Positions 1 to 7,526 are shown, numbered from the stretch's first letter. The stretch is DNA of 18,034 nucleotides from Pseudomonadota bacterium (GCA_018822065.1 JAHJKV010000495.1:1-18034), one strand, 5' to 3'. Notes: generated from the sequence alone by a model not told the origin. Made by a program: numbers and translations.

Positions 1-400
1 AGTTCGGACCAAGCAGGGCGATCTTGTGCTCGCGGCAGAGCTCCAGCAGTTCCTGCTCCAGGTACCACCCTTCCTTGCCGATTTCCTTGAACCCGGCAGT
101 GATGACAATGACGGACTTGACCTTGATCGCGGCCAGGGCCTGCATGGAGGGCATCACGAATCGGCGGGGCACGGATATAACGGCCAGATCGAGCCCTACG
201 GGCAGATCTGCGACATCCGCAATGACAGGGAGCCCCTCGATCTCTCCGCCCTTGGGGTTCACTGGGATGATGCGCCCCTTGTACCCGGCCTCCAGCATGT
301 TGGCCACGATGGTGTGCCCAACCTTGCCGGGCGTCGCCGAAGCGCCGATGACAGCCACGGTATCGGGGTAGAAAAAAGCTTGGAGATTTTTCTGCACCAC
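1..400 (-). CDS. Acyl-CoA synthetase (ADP-forming), N-terminal part, truncated by window edge
   Basis: About 133 codons of the amino-terminal end are visible; the gene runs off the left edge. The translation starts VVQKNLQAFFYPDTVAVIGA and continues through a Rossmann-type CoA-binding domain: glycine-rich VIGASATPGKVG, then IIPVNPKG, then ISVPRRFV, then VIVITAGFKEIG, ending at LLGPN. These are the hallmarks of the CoA-binding domain of ADP-forming acetyl/acyl-CoA synthetases (succinyl-CoA ligase superfamily), which make acyl phosphate and ATP from acyl-CoA, ADP and phosphate in the cytoplasm. No ATG precedes the conserved part. I chose the GTG at 400, with GGAG six bases upstream; the next codon, GTG at 397, is equally possible. 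The ATP-grasp and phospho-histidine parts lie outside the window, so substrate and domain order are unknown. Confidence 0.85.
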   Translation of the reverse strand, partial: MVQKNLQAFFYPDTVAVIGASATPGKVGHTIVANMLEAGYKGRIIPVNPKGGEIEGLPVIADVADLPVGLDLAVISVPRRFVMPSMQALAAIKVKSVIVITAGFKEIGKEGWYLEQELLELCREHKIALLGPN

Positions 401-770
401 CAACGGCTCCAGATTTCGGTTATGGAGTAGAACACAACGGGAAGCGGCGACCGCCCCCCTGGCAACCGAGCACGGCAACCATGCCACACCCGAGAGGAAA
501 AGAAAACTGTGTCAACAGGCAGATATGCCCTCCGGCTGGTGTCATGTCCTGGGGTCCACCTCGCAAGGCGGCACGGGCCAAAACATGCATTTCGATGATC
601 CTATCCCAGGGAGGTTCGATCTGCCACACTTTCCAGGTGCGGAAACAAACGGCCCGGACAATGGGGCAAGAGATTCAGGGACAGACTGCGTGACAGCCGT
701 GGGGGAGCGCCTGTGCGTACTTGGAAGCGCCAACTCGTGAGAGCTGAATCGCAAGAGCAAAACTGGCCGA
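401..770. other. Intergenic stretch without a recognisable gene
   Basis: This 370-base stretch separates the acyl-CoA synthetase start from the lipoprotein stop. Short open frames exist on both strands, but none has a convincing start, ribosome site or family motif. A TTGACA hexamer lies on the minus strand (510-515), but no -10 element sits at the right distance. I see no tRNA, no riboswitch I can name and no intrinsic terminator. It presumably holds the promoter and leader of the acyl-CoA synthetase gene. Confidence 0.5.
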
Positions 771-1751
771 TCATTTGCCTCTTCGACTCTCCAGGGTCTT
801 GGCCTCGACCAGCCGCTCTAGGGCTCGCTTCACCCCATCGGCAAAGATGGAGGCCTCATCCAGGGCCTGAGCGCGCCGGTAGAGGACCAGAGCGGTCTGC
901 AGTTCCTCACTGCCGCCCCGGCGTTCGTGATCCACGCCGAGATTGTAGAGCGCTCCGGCATTGGCGGGATCCAGGGCAAGGGCCTGCTCCCACTTGGCCA
1001 CGGCCATGGGCCAGTTGCCCTCCTCGGCCAGGGCCACGCCCAGCTCCACGATCTCGCCACCCTCTTCGGACAGGGGCACGTTGATGACGTAGGCCTCCGG
1101 GATCATCCGGCGGGCCAGTTGTATGCCCGTATCACAGGCAAAGGTATTGAGCTGCAGGGTGTGATTGCCGAGATTGGCCAGGGTTGGTGCACTTGAGTCG
1201 TAGAAAGGGCTCTCGGGGTGGGCTTCCTGGCCGCCATATTTCGTGGAATTGGAACGGTTGGCTGTTTGCGTGTCCACTATCCCCCCGTCGGATTCCACCG
1301 TGAGCGTGGATTGCAGCTCCAGCCACTGGTTGACGTATTCCACTTGTTCGCTCTTGTGGGTCACCACCTCTTCGCGGAACCGATGGGGATTGCCCTGCTC
1401 GTCGTAGTAGGTCACGTCCCGGTAAGTGGTCTCGTCGTAGTAGATCATCTCCGTGCCCCGGTCATCGCTCGTCGAGGACTCAACCTGACCACGGACCCCG
1501 GCCCACCGTTCCTGAGGCCGTTCGTCGATCTCTGAATCCAGCACCCGGAAGCGGTCGGAGGCCCGGAGTTCTTCCAAGAGGCAACGACGGGTATCGAACC
1601 CCTGCTCCCCCGAAAAAGGCATCACATAGAGGATTTCGACGCCGGGCAGTCCCACCTCGGCGGGGTGCATGCCGGTGACTGCCACTCTGGGGCCGCAGCC
1701 GACCACAAGCACAGACAGGATCAATAAAGCGAAGGATATGTGGGCACGCAT
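771..1751 (-). CDS. TPR-containing lipoprotein, function unknown
   Basis: A 326-aa protein starting MRAHISFALLILSVLVVGCG, a lipoprotein signal peptide with lipobox VVGC and lipidated Cys19. The open frame extends further upstream, but that part overlaps the neighbouring gene in another frame, so the ATG at 1751 just before the signal is preferred. Residues 38-72 (beta strand with MPFSG, then a helix, then FRVLD) resemble the nucleotide-fold-like start of CsgG/LpoB-type outer membrane lipoproteins. Residues 104-118 carry two YYDE motifs separated by TTYRDVT. Residues 233-300 form about two TPR units (LGVALAEEGNWPMAVAKWEQ and following). It is probably anchored in the outer membrane facing the periplasm, holding a partner through the TPRs. 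It lies 43 bases downstream of the cyclotransferase-like gene on the same strand and may be co-transcribed. No specific function is claimed. Confidence 0.75.
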   Translation of the reverse strand: MRAHISFALLILSVLVVGCGPRVAVTGMHPAEVGLPGVEILYVMPFSGEQGFDTRRCLLEELRASDRFRVLDSEIDERPQERWAGVRGQVESSTSDDRGTEMIYYDETTYRDVTYYDEQGNPHRFREEVVTHKSEQVEYVNQWLELQSTLTVESDGGIVDTQTANRSNSTKYGGQEAHPESPFYDSSAPTLANLGNHTLQLNTFACDTGIQLARRMIPEAYVINVPLSEEGGEIVELGVALAEEGNWPMAVAKWEQALALDPANAGALYNLGVDHERRGGSEELQTALVLYRRAQALDEASIFADGVKRALERLVEAKTLESRRGK

Positions 1752-1794
1752 ACAGCAAACTAAGCCGCACGGCCACACATTGGCAAGAATATTA

Positions 1795-2169
1795 TCAGGA
1801 TTCGAGATTGTATACGCCCCATTCGCCGGACTCGATAAGCCGGCCTTGGGGGACAGGAAAGAAGTACAGCCAGGCGCGGAGCTTGTCGCCATCTTCCAGG
1901 ACCACGTCCAACTGGTCCCGGCAATAGTACTCCGGATCCTGTTCCAGATGGTCAAGTTGCAGCAGTGTTTCCCCATCCATCTCATAGATCTCCCCACACA
2001 CAGGGCTCACCTTTTCCTTGCGGTACACGAATGGATACTCCCCGTCGGACAGGGCGTAGGGCTCCAGGGTCCGGCCCCGACCCAGAAACTTGGCATCCTT
2101 GAGGAAAAAGTGATTTGAAAAACCACGTTTGAGCGTGCCATAGACGAACACAACCTGTTTCGGGTACAT
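1795..2169 (-). CDS. Gamma-glutamylcyclotransferase-like (GGCT/AIG2 family) protein
   Basis: A 124-aa cytoplasmic protein of normal size for the GGCT-like/AIG2 fold. The diagnostic YGTLKRG loop is at residues 10-16. The LDHLEQDPEYY segment at residues 72-82 carries the conserved acidic residue (probably Glu76) that acts as general acid/base in this family. Family members cyclise gamma-glutamyl compounds to 5-oxoproline and release the amine or amino acid; the substrate here cannot be read from sequence. I chose the ATG at 2169, with GGAG five bases upstream. A GTG two codons earlier has GGAG directly abutting it and is less likely. It is divergent from a HyuA/5-oxoprolinase-like gene, which could open the 5-oxoproline product. 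Confidence 0.83.
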   Translation of the reverse strand: MYPKQVVFVYGTLKRGFSNHFFLKDAKFLGRGRTLEPYALSDGEYPFVYRKEKVSPVCGEIYEMDGETLLQLDHLEQDPEYYCRDQLDVVLEDGDKLRAWLYFFPVPQGRLIESGEWGVYNLES

Positions 2170-2213
2170 CTTCACTCCGAAGGTATTCCTGCGCGTTAGG
2201 CAGGGATTGCAAC

Positions 2214-2244
2214 CTGCGACATGAATATTTTTATCAAGTCGCAG
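2214..2244. promoter_or_regulatory. Inverted repeat in the divergent cyclotransferase/HyuA promoter region
   Basis: A perfect 7-base inverted repeat, CTGCGAC at 2214-2220 and GTCGCAG at 2238-2244, surrounds an AT-rich 17-base centre. It lies midway in the 123 bases between two divergent genes, where a shared operator is expected. A second small hairpin, GCAGG/CCTGC at 2200-2217, overlaps its left arm. No clear -35/-10 pair could be fixed. Operator function is inferred. Confidence 0.4.
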
Positions 2245-2292
2245 CCCTATGGCTCGACATCATCGTCAAACACGACAGCCCGAGAGGACGTC

Positions 2293-4269
2293 ATGACGCT
2301 CATCGGCGTGGACACTGGAGGCACATTCACGGACTTTATCGTCAATGATGACGGCATATTCCGAATATTGAAGGTGCTCTCAACACCGGCAAACCCAGCT
2401 TTTGCTGTCTTACAAGGATTGGGCCAACTTGATGCCGGAAGTTGTCCTGTGGTGCATGGTTCCACCGTGGCTACCAACGCCATCCTGGAGCGCAAGGGCG
2501 TGAAGACCGCCCTGATCACCACTGTCGGGTTCACGGATGTCATCGAGATTGGCCGCCAGCAACGGGAAGATCTCTATGATCTCACCTACCGTCGGCCGCG
2601 TGGGCTTGTTCCGTCCTCCCTGCGCTTCGGCATTCCCGGCCGCATCTCTTCCGATGGGCTCGAAATAGAACCCTTTGACAGGGAAGAGGCCCTCGCCGTG
2701 GCTCTGGCCGTGCAACGATCCGGGGCTAAGTCCGTGGCCGTCTGCCTGCTCTACTCCTTTCTCTATCCCGAACACGAGCGGGCCATGCAAAGGGTCCTGG
2801 CCGAGGTCTGCCCGGAAGTCGCCGTATCCCTCTCCCACGAAATCCTGGCCGAGTTCCGGGAGTTTGAACGAACTTCGACCACGGTGGTGAACGCCTATGT
2901 CTCCCCGGTCATGGCCCGCTATCTCTCCGACCTGGTGGCAGCCGTGCCCGCTTCCCTGCGGATCATGCAGTCCAATGGCGGGTCAATCTCCGCCGAGACC
3001 GCCATGCGCGAATCCGTGCGCACCATCCTCTCTGGTCCTGCGGGCGGGGTGGTCGGCGCGGCCGAGGTGGGCCGCCTTGCCGGGTTCGAGCGGCTGCTCA
3101 CCTTTGACATGGGCGGCACCTCCACAGATGTGGCCCTCATCGACGGCCAGCTCCCCCTGACCACAAGCACCACCGTTGCCTCCTTTCCGGTCAAGACCCC
3201 CATGCTCGACATCCACACCGTGGGTGCCGGGGGCGGATCCATCGCGGCCATCGATCCCGGTGGCGCCCTGACCGTGGGGCCAGAATCCGCCGGTGCCGAC
3301 CCCGGTCCCATCTGCTATGGCCGGGGAAAACGGATCACGGTCACGGACGCGAACCTCTTTCTGGGCCGCCTGGTACCAGATCGCTTTCTGGGCGGGAACA
3401 TGGCCCTCGATGCACCGCGCCTTCAGCCCTATTTTGAATCCCTGGCCGCCACGTCAGGGCTCACGCCCGTGGAATTGGCCGAGGGCATCCTCCAGATCGC
3501 GGACTCGAACATGGAACGGGCGCTTCGGGTCATCAGCGTGGAACGCGGCTTCGATCCCCGCGAGTTCGCCCTTTTCTCTTTTGGCGGGGCTGGCGGTCTG
3601 CACTGCGCCTCCCTGGCCCGCAGCCTGGGCATGAAACGGGTGCTGGTGCCGGGCAATCCTGGAATCCTCTCGGCTACTGGCATGTTGCTGGCCGACGTGA
3701 TCAAGGACAGTTCGCTGACGGTGATGCTGGATGCGGCTGTCCTGACGCAGGCAACCCTTGAGGAACTCTTCGCCCCCCTTGAAGCCCGCGGATGGGCAGA
3801 GATGGAGGGCGAGGGCCGGTTCGAGCAGGTGACCGTCGAGCGTTGCCTGGACATGCGCTACCAAGGCCAATCCTTTGAGATCATGGTCCCCTTAAACGCC
3901 ACCGCCTCCCCGATAGAGACCTTCGAGGAGTTGCACGAAAAGCAGTATGGACACCGCAACCCGGGCAGGCCGGTCCAGGTCGTAAACCTGCGCCTGCGTG
4001 TGGCCGGTTCCGCAGACAAGCCGCGGTTCCCTGTCACCCAAACCCTCACCGATATCATCCCGGAAGCCGCCCAGATCGCTAGCCAACCTGCTATCTTCGA
4101 CGGCGTGGAGCACGCTACCGCCGTCTACGACCGTGCCCGACTCCTGCCCGGCAACCACATCCCCGGCCCGGCCATACTCACGGAATACAGCTCCACCATC
4201 GTCCTACCTCCCTACGCCGAGGCCGAGGTTGACCGGTTCGGCAACCTGCTGCTCACCGTCACCCCATAA
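2293..4269 (+). CDS. Hydantoinase A / 5-oxoprolinase family protein (HyuA-like)
   Basis: A 658-aa protein that covers the full HyuA length. It has the N-terminal HydA_N motif GVDTGGTFTDF (residues 5-15), the second phosphate-binding-like motif FDMGGTSTDVALI near residue 271, HTVGAGGGSI near 308 and ADPGPICYGRG near 335, followed by the C-terminal domain. This family forms the ATP-dependent subunit that hydrolyses hydantoins, 5-oxoproline or related cyclic amides, normally with a HyuB partner. No HyuB lies next to it: a terminator follows 25 bases after the stop. The start is the ATG at 2293, preceded by GAGAGGAC; an in-frame ATG at 2221 lies in the regulatory inverted repeat and has no ribosome site. 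The enzyme family is well supported. The substrate is not, although the divergent cyclotransferase-like gene points towards 5-oxoproline. Confidence 0.88.
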   Translation: MTLIGVDTGGTFTDFIVNDDGIFRILKVLSTPANPAFAVLQGLGQLDAGSCPVVHGSTVATNAILERKGVKTALITTVGFTDVIEIGRQQREDLYDLTYRRPRGLVPSSLRFGIPGRISSDGLEIEPFDREEALAVALAVQRSGAKSVAVCLLYSFLYPEHERAMQRVLAEVCPEVAVSLSHEILAEFREFERTSTTVVNAYVSPVMARYLSDLVAAVPASLRIMQSNGGSISAETAMRESVRTILSGPAGGVVGAAEVGRLAGFERLLTFDMGGTSTDVALIDGQLPLTTSTTVASFPVKTPMLDIHTVGAGGGSIAAIDPGGALTVGPESAGADPGPICYGRGKRITVTDANLFLGRLVPDRFLGGNMALDAPRLQPYFESLAATSGLTPVELAEGILQIADSNMERALRVISVERGFDPREFALFSFGGAGGLHCASLARSLGMKRVLVPGNPGILSATGMLLADVIKDSSLTVMLDAAVLTQATLEELFAPLEARGWAEMEGEGRFEQVTVERCLDMRYQGQSFEIMVPLNATASPIETFEELHEKQYGHRNPGRPVQVVNLRLRVAGSADKPRFPVTQTLTDIIPEAAQIASQPAIFDGVEHATAVYDRARLLPGNHIPGPAILTEYSSTIVLPPYAEAEVDRFGNLLLTVTP

Positions 4270-4293
4270 GTTCCACCCTGGGCCGCACCAAAT

Positions 4294-4325
4294 AAAAAGC
4301 CCCGGCAGGTCCGGGGCTTTGTTTT
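4294..4325. terminator. Bidirectional intrinsic terminator
   Basis: A perfect 10-bp stem, AAAGCCCCGG at 4296-4305 and CCGGGGCTTT at 4311-4320, with a 5-base loop. A T-rich tract follows on the plus strand (TTTGTTTT) and on the minus strand (TTTTTATTT). It lies between the convergent ends of the HyuA-like gene and the Rrf2 gene and can end both transcripts. Confidence 0.9.
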
Positions 4326-4357
4326 CATTCTGATCCAGGTCGGGGCAGGGCGAGCCG

Positions 4358-4810
4358 CTAGCCAGGCAATTTCTGCTTCAAAACTCCCCTGCCGTCTGCC
4401 GGGCAGAGGTAGCGGTCATGCACTAGGTCCGCAAACGAAATGGAATTCAACTTGGCGTACATGGCCTCACTGGCGTCCTGCCAGAGGCAGCGGGTCAGAC
4501 ACTCGAAGGAACGTTCGCACGGTGTGTCGCCAGCGCATTCCACCAGTCCAGGTTCCCCCTCCAACACCTGTACGACCTCGCCGACAGAGATGTCTTCCGG
4601 ACTCTTGGTCAGGGCATGTCCGCCCTTGGGACCGCGGCGGCTTCTGATATATCCGGCATCCCGCAGTTCACGAATGAGCTTCTCCAGATATTTTACAGAG
4701 ATGTTTTGGCGTTTGGCTATGTCGCCAATACGCACGGGCCCATTGGTACCATGCTGCGCGATGTCCAGAACCATACGGGTTCCGTACCGACTTCTGGTGG
4801 TCAATCTCAT
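4358..4810 (-). CDS. rrf2: Rrf2-family transcriptional regulator with IscR-like cysteine triad
   Basis: A 150-aa DNA-binding regulator. The start MRLTTRSRYGTRMVLDIAQH and the winged helix-turn-helix (residues 25-65, with the wing RRGPKGGHAL) are typical of the Rrf2/IscR/NsrR family. Cys92, Cys98 and Cys104 have the same positions and spacing as the [2Fe-2S] ligands of E. coli IscR; Cys108 and Cys136 are additional. This suggests an Fe-S-sensing repressor of redox, iron or nitric oxide status. The family was named from rrf2 at the D. vulgaris hmc locus, which lies directly downstream of hmcF. Here the family member is upstream, divergent from the kinase pair and 4.4 kb from hmcA. Orthology to D. 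vulgaris rrf2 is therefore plausible but unproven. The start ATG has GAGGGTG upstream. A palindrome in its own promoter suggests autoregulation. Confidence 0.88.
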   Translation of the reverse strand: MRLTTRSRYGTRMVLDIAQHGTNGPVRIGDIAKRQNISVKYLEKLIRELRDAGYIRSRRGPKGGHALTKSPEDISVGEVVQVLEGEPGLVECAGDTPCERSFECLTRCLWQDASEAMYAKLNSISFADLVHDRYLCPADGRGVLKQKLPG

Positions 4811-4930
4811 GTATCACCCTCAAGCAGCCTTTCCGGCCACCGGGCCAAAACAACTGCTTCTTTAACAAGACTCGTCGACACAATGCCTTTCATCCAAGAC
4901 AGCAGCGCCACTCTGCACTCTGTCCGATAT

Positions 4931-4960
4931 TTTATACCACTCTAGTATGAAATTTAGCAA
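4931..4960 (-). promoter_or_regulatory. Candidate rrf2 promoter with overlapping operator-like palindrome
   Basis: Read on the minus strand, TTGCTA (4955-4960) and TATAAA (4931-4936) are 18 bases apart, a plausible sigma70 promoter 120 bases before the Rrf2 start. An imperfect palindrome with ATAC/GTAT arms (4934-4948) lies between and over these elements, where a repressor would block polymerase. Rrf2/IscR proteins commonly repress their own genes, so autoregulation is a reasonable inference. Confidence 0.45.
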
Positions 4961-4976
4961 AAACAATCAACCCATG

Positions 4977-5004
4977 TCGACACGGGAAACGATACTCCTA
5001 TAAC
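4977..5004 (+). promoter_or_regulatory. Candidate promoter for the haem-sensor kinase operon
   Basis: TCGACA (4977-4982) and TATAAC (4999-5004) are separated by 16 bases and each matches the sigma70 consensus at five of six positions. Transcription would start near 5011, giving a leader of roughly 240 bases before the kinase gene. Confidence 0.4.
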
Positions 5005-5249
5005 AGACTACAACAACAGGGTTTTCACACGCACATCTTCTGGGAAGTCACACATTCATTGACCTGGGCGGTCAAAAAGCCCCTTTGCTTCCTGCGACCG
5101 GCAAGATTACCCCCCTTCCGGCACGAGCAAAAGTCTGTTAGATTTTAATCAAATCCGACCCTCCCGCGGCAGGGAGGCAGCGGAATTTCATACGACGCGG
5201 CAAGCATTGCACGAGATGCACTCTGGCGATCTGATCAACCGGAGCCTTC
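5005..5249. other. Kinase gene leader with three small inverted repeats
   Basis: No gene was found in this part of the divergent 439-base intergenic region. It holds TTGACC/GGTCAA (5059-5075, 5-base spacer), GATTT/AAATC (5141-5155) and a CCTCCC/GGGAGG hairpin with a 6-base loop (5160-5177). The last resembles inverted repeats upstream of hmcA. These may be protein-binding sites or leader hairpins; their function is not established. The kinase ribosome site is GGAG, just before the ATG at 5250. Confidence 0.35.
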
Positions 5250-7526
5250 ATGTTCAGGGTTTTAAAAAACAGCCTGTTTTCGAAAGTCATCCTTACGGCA
5301 GGGCTGATGTTGCTCGCGAGTATGGCCGTGGGAGCGTTTCTGAACATCAGCTACCAGCGCAATTCCAACATGGAACACGTAATGGAGGCTGCGGCTCAGC
5401 TCACGGATACCATCCGCCTGGGCACCCACTACGCCATGCTCACCTATGCCACCGACGACATCGCCAACATCATCGACAACACCGCCCGTCAGTCGGACAT
5501 CGAGTCCATCCGTATCTATAATAAAGATGGCGAGATCAAGTATTCCAACCATCCGCAGGAAATCAACCGGACCACGAAAATTCAGGATGAAGCCTGCTTT
5601 GTCTGCCATCAGTCCGACCCGCCCCTGGTCACCTTGGGACTGAGTCGGCGCAGTCGCATCTACCAGTCCGGCGGACACCGCGTCATGGCCGTGATCAGCC
5701 CCATCTATAACGAACCCGCCTGCTCCACGGGCGACTGCCATGTCCACCCCGAGAACAAGAAAGTCCTGGGACTGATGGACGTGGTCATCTCGCTCAAAGA
5801 GACAGACACCCGCATGCTAAGCTTCATGGAACGAACCGGCGCCCTGGCCGGGGTCATCTTCCTGGCCACCTTCGCGGCTCTGTTCTTCTTCATGCACAAC
5901 TTCGTCAACCGGCCCATCAAGAAGCTCATGACCCAGACCCGGCGCATCGCCGCTGGACGCGCCCTCTCCCCCTCGGACATCGACCAGGAAGACGAGATGG
6001 GCGAACTGGCCAGGGCCATGGACCGCATGGCGCGGGAAATCAAGGACAAACACGACGAACTCAGCCAGCAGAAATCCACCTATCAGAATCTTTTCGAAGG
6101 GGTGCCCTGCATCATCACGGTCCAGGACAGAAACTTTAAGCTGCTTTCCTACAACAAGTATTTCGGAAGCCGTTTTGCGCCGGAACCGGGGCAGCACTGC
6201 TACGAGGCCTACAAGGGAAGATCCGAGAAGTGTGAGAACTGTCCGGTGGAAAAGACCTTTACAGATGGCCGTTCTCACGTTTCCGAAGAAACGGGCTACC
6301 ACAAGGATGGGCTTCCAGCTCACTGGATCGTGACCACCGCTCCCATCAAAAACGCCGAGGGAGAGGTTGTGGCCGCCATGGAAATGTGCCTGGACATCAC
6401 ACCGCGCAAGCGCCTGGCCGAGCAACTGGAACGGAGCGAGGAAAAGTACCTGGCGGTCTTCAATTCCATCCCAAACCCGGTGTTCGTCCTGGAAAAGGAA
6501 AACCTCACTATTCTGGACTGCAACGAGTCTGTGGAAGGGGTGTATGCCATGCCCCGCGAAAAGCTGCTGGGCCTGAACTTCCTGGATTTCTTCCCCGAGG
6601 AGGAACGCGAGGCCTATCGGGACCGCCTGCTGGCCGAACAAGCCATACCACAGGCACGGCAGATCACGGCCGAAGGGCTAACCATCTATGTATTCATCCG
6701 CTCGCAACCCTCGGAATACTCCGGTTCCGATGTCCTGCTCGTGACAACCTCGGACATCACCCAGCGGCTGGAGACCGAACAACAGCTCATCCAGGCCAGC
6801 AAGATGGCCACCTTGGGCGAAATGGCCACGGGCGTGGCTCACGAACTGAACCAACCCTTGTCCGTCATCAAGACTGCGGCCACTTTTTTCATGAACAAGG
6901 TCAGTCGGGGGGAATGCATCCGCGACGACATCCTCAAGACCATGGCCACGGAGATCGATGCACACGTGGACCGGGCCTCAAAAATCATCAACCACCTGCG
7001 GGAATTCGGCAGAAAACCAGAAGTAACCTTGGGCTCCGTAGATGTGCTCCATGTGCTCAGGCGGGCCTTCGAGATCTTCAGCCAGCAGCTCAAGCTCCGG
7101 GAAATCGAGGTAACCTGGGAGGTTGAAGAAGACCTGCCCCACATCTCGGCAGACGCGCAAAAACTCGAACAGGTATTCATCAACCTGCTGATCAACGCCA
7201 GGGACGCCATCGAGGAAAAGGTCGAAAAGATCGTCGACCCCTCATTCACAAAGCATATCACCCTGCGCACACGAATGCAGGGCGGTCTTGTTACCGTGGA
7301 AGTGGAAGACACGGGTCTGGGCATCCCCAAGGCGATCATGGATAAGATTTTCGAGCCCTTCTACACCACCAAGAAGGTGGGCAAGGGAACCGGTCTCGGA
7401 CTCTCCATCAGCTATGCCATTCTCCATGACTGCGGCGGAAATATTCAGGTGAAATCCCGCAAGAACAAGGGAGCGCGGTTCATTCTCACCTTCCCGCCCA
7501 TCGAGGAGAGCCGACATGACGGATAA
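5250..7526 (+). CDS. Membrane sensor histidine kinase with periplasmic c-type haem domain
   Basis: A 758-aa kinase. One membrane helix at about residues 11-33 and a second at about 197-218 bracket a periplasmic sensor domain. That domain has two c-type haem attachment motifs: CFVCH at 116-120 and the spaced form CSTGDCH at 158-164. A HAMP domain follows (about 219-272), then two PAS domains (about 277-386 and 395-507). The first PAS has a Cys317/Cys328/Cys331 cluster. The kinase core has phospho-accepting His531 in GVAHELNQPL, an N box around Asn649, VEDTGLGIP at 685-693 and GKGTGLGLS at 711-719. It probably senses redox state or a ligand through haem and autophosphorylates in the cytoplasm. 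Its stop overlaps the start of the next gene by 11 bases, so the two are co-expressed. The sensed signal and control of hmc are inferred. Confidence 0.9.
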   Translation: MFRVLKNSLFSKVILTAGLMLLASMAVGAFLNISYQRNSNMEHVMEAAAQLTDTIRLGTHYAMLTYATDDIANIIDNTARQSDIESIRIYNKDGEIKYSNHPQEINRTTKIQDEACFVCHQSDPPLVTLGLSRRSRIYQSGGHRVMAVISPIYNEPACSTGDCHVHPENKKVLGLMDVVISLKETDTRMLSFMERTGALAGVIFLATFAALFFFMHNFVNRPIKKLMTQTRRIAAGRALSPSDIDQEDEMGELARAMDRMAREIKDKHDELSQQKSTYQNLFEGVPCIITVQDRNFKLLSYNKYFGSRFAPEPGQHCYEAYKGRSEKCENCPVEKTFTDGRSHVSEETGYHKDGLPAHWIVTTAPIKNAEGEVVAAMEMCLDITPRKRLAEQLERSEEKYLAVFNSIPNPVFVLEKENLTILDCNESVEGVYAMPREKLLGLNFLDFFPEEEREAYRDRLLAEQAIPQARQITAEGLTIYVFIRSQPSEYSGSDVLLVTTSDITQRLETEQQLIQASKMATLGEMATGVAHELNQPLSVIKTAATFFMNKVSRGECIRDDILKTMATEIDAHVDRASKIINHLREFGRKPEVTLGSVDVLHVLRRAFEIFSQQLKLREIEVTWEVEEDLPHISADAQKLEQVFINLLINARDAIEEKVEKIVDPSFTKHITLRTRMQGGLVTVEVEDTGLGIPKAIMDKIFEPFYTTKKVGKGTGLGLSISYAILHDCGGNIQVKSRKNKGARFILTFPPIEESRHDG

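Noticed and set aside
26..430. A plus-strand open frame across the left end
   Set aside because: The minus strand encodes a clear CoA-binding domain here; the plus-strand translation is His/Gly-rich and lacks motifs.
420..760. Several short open frames in the gap between the acyl-CoA synthetase and the lipoprotein
   Set aside because: No good ribosome site, no recognisable motif, and the frames conflict with each other.
1752..1997. An N-terminal extension of the lipoprotein gene
   Set aside because: The extension overlaps the cyclotransferase-like gene in another frame and would bury the lipoprotein signal inside the protein.
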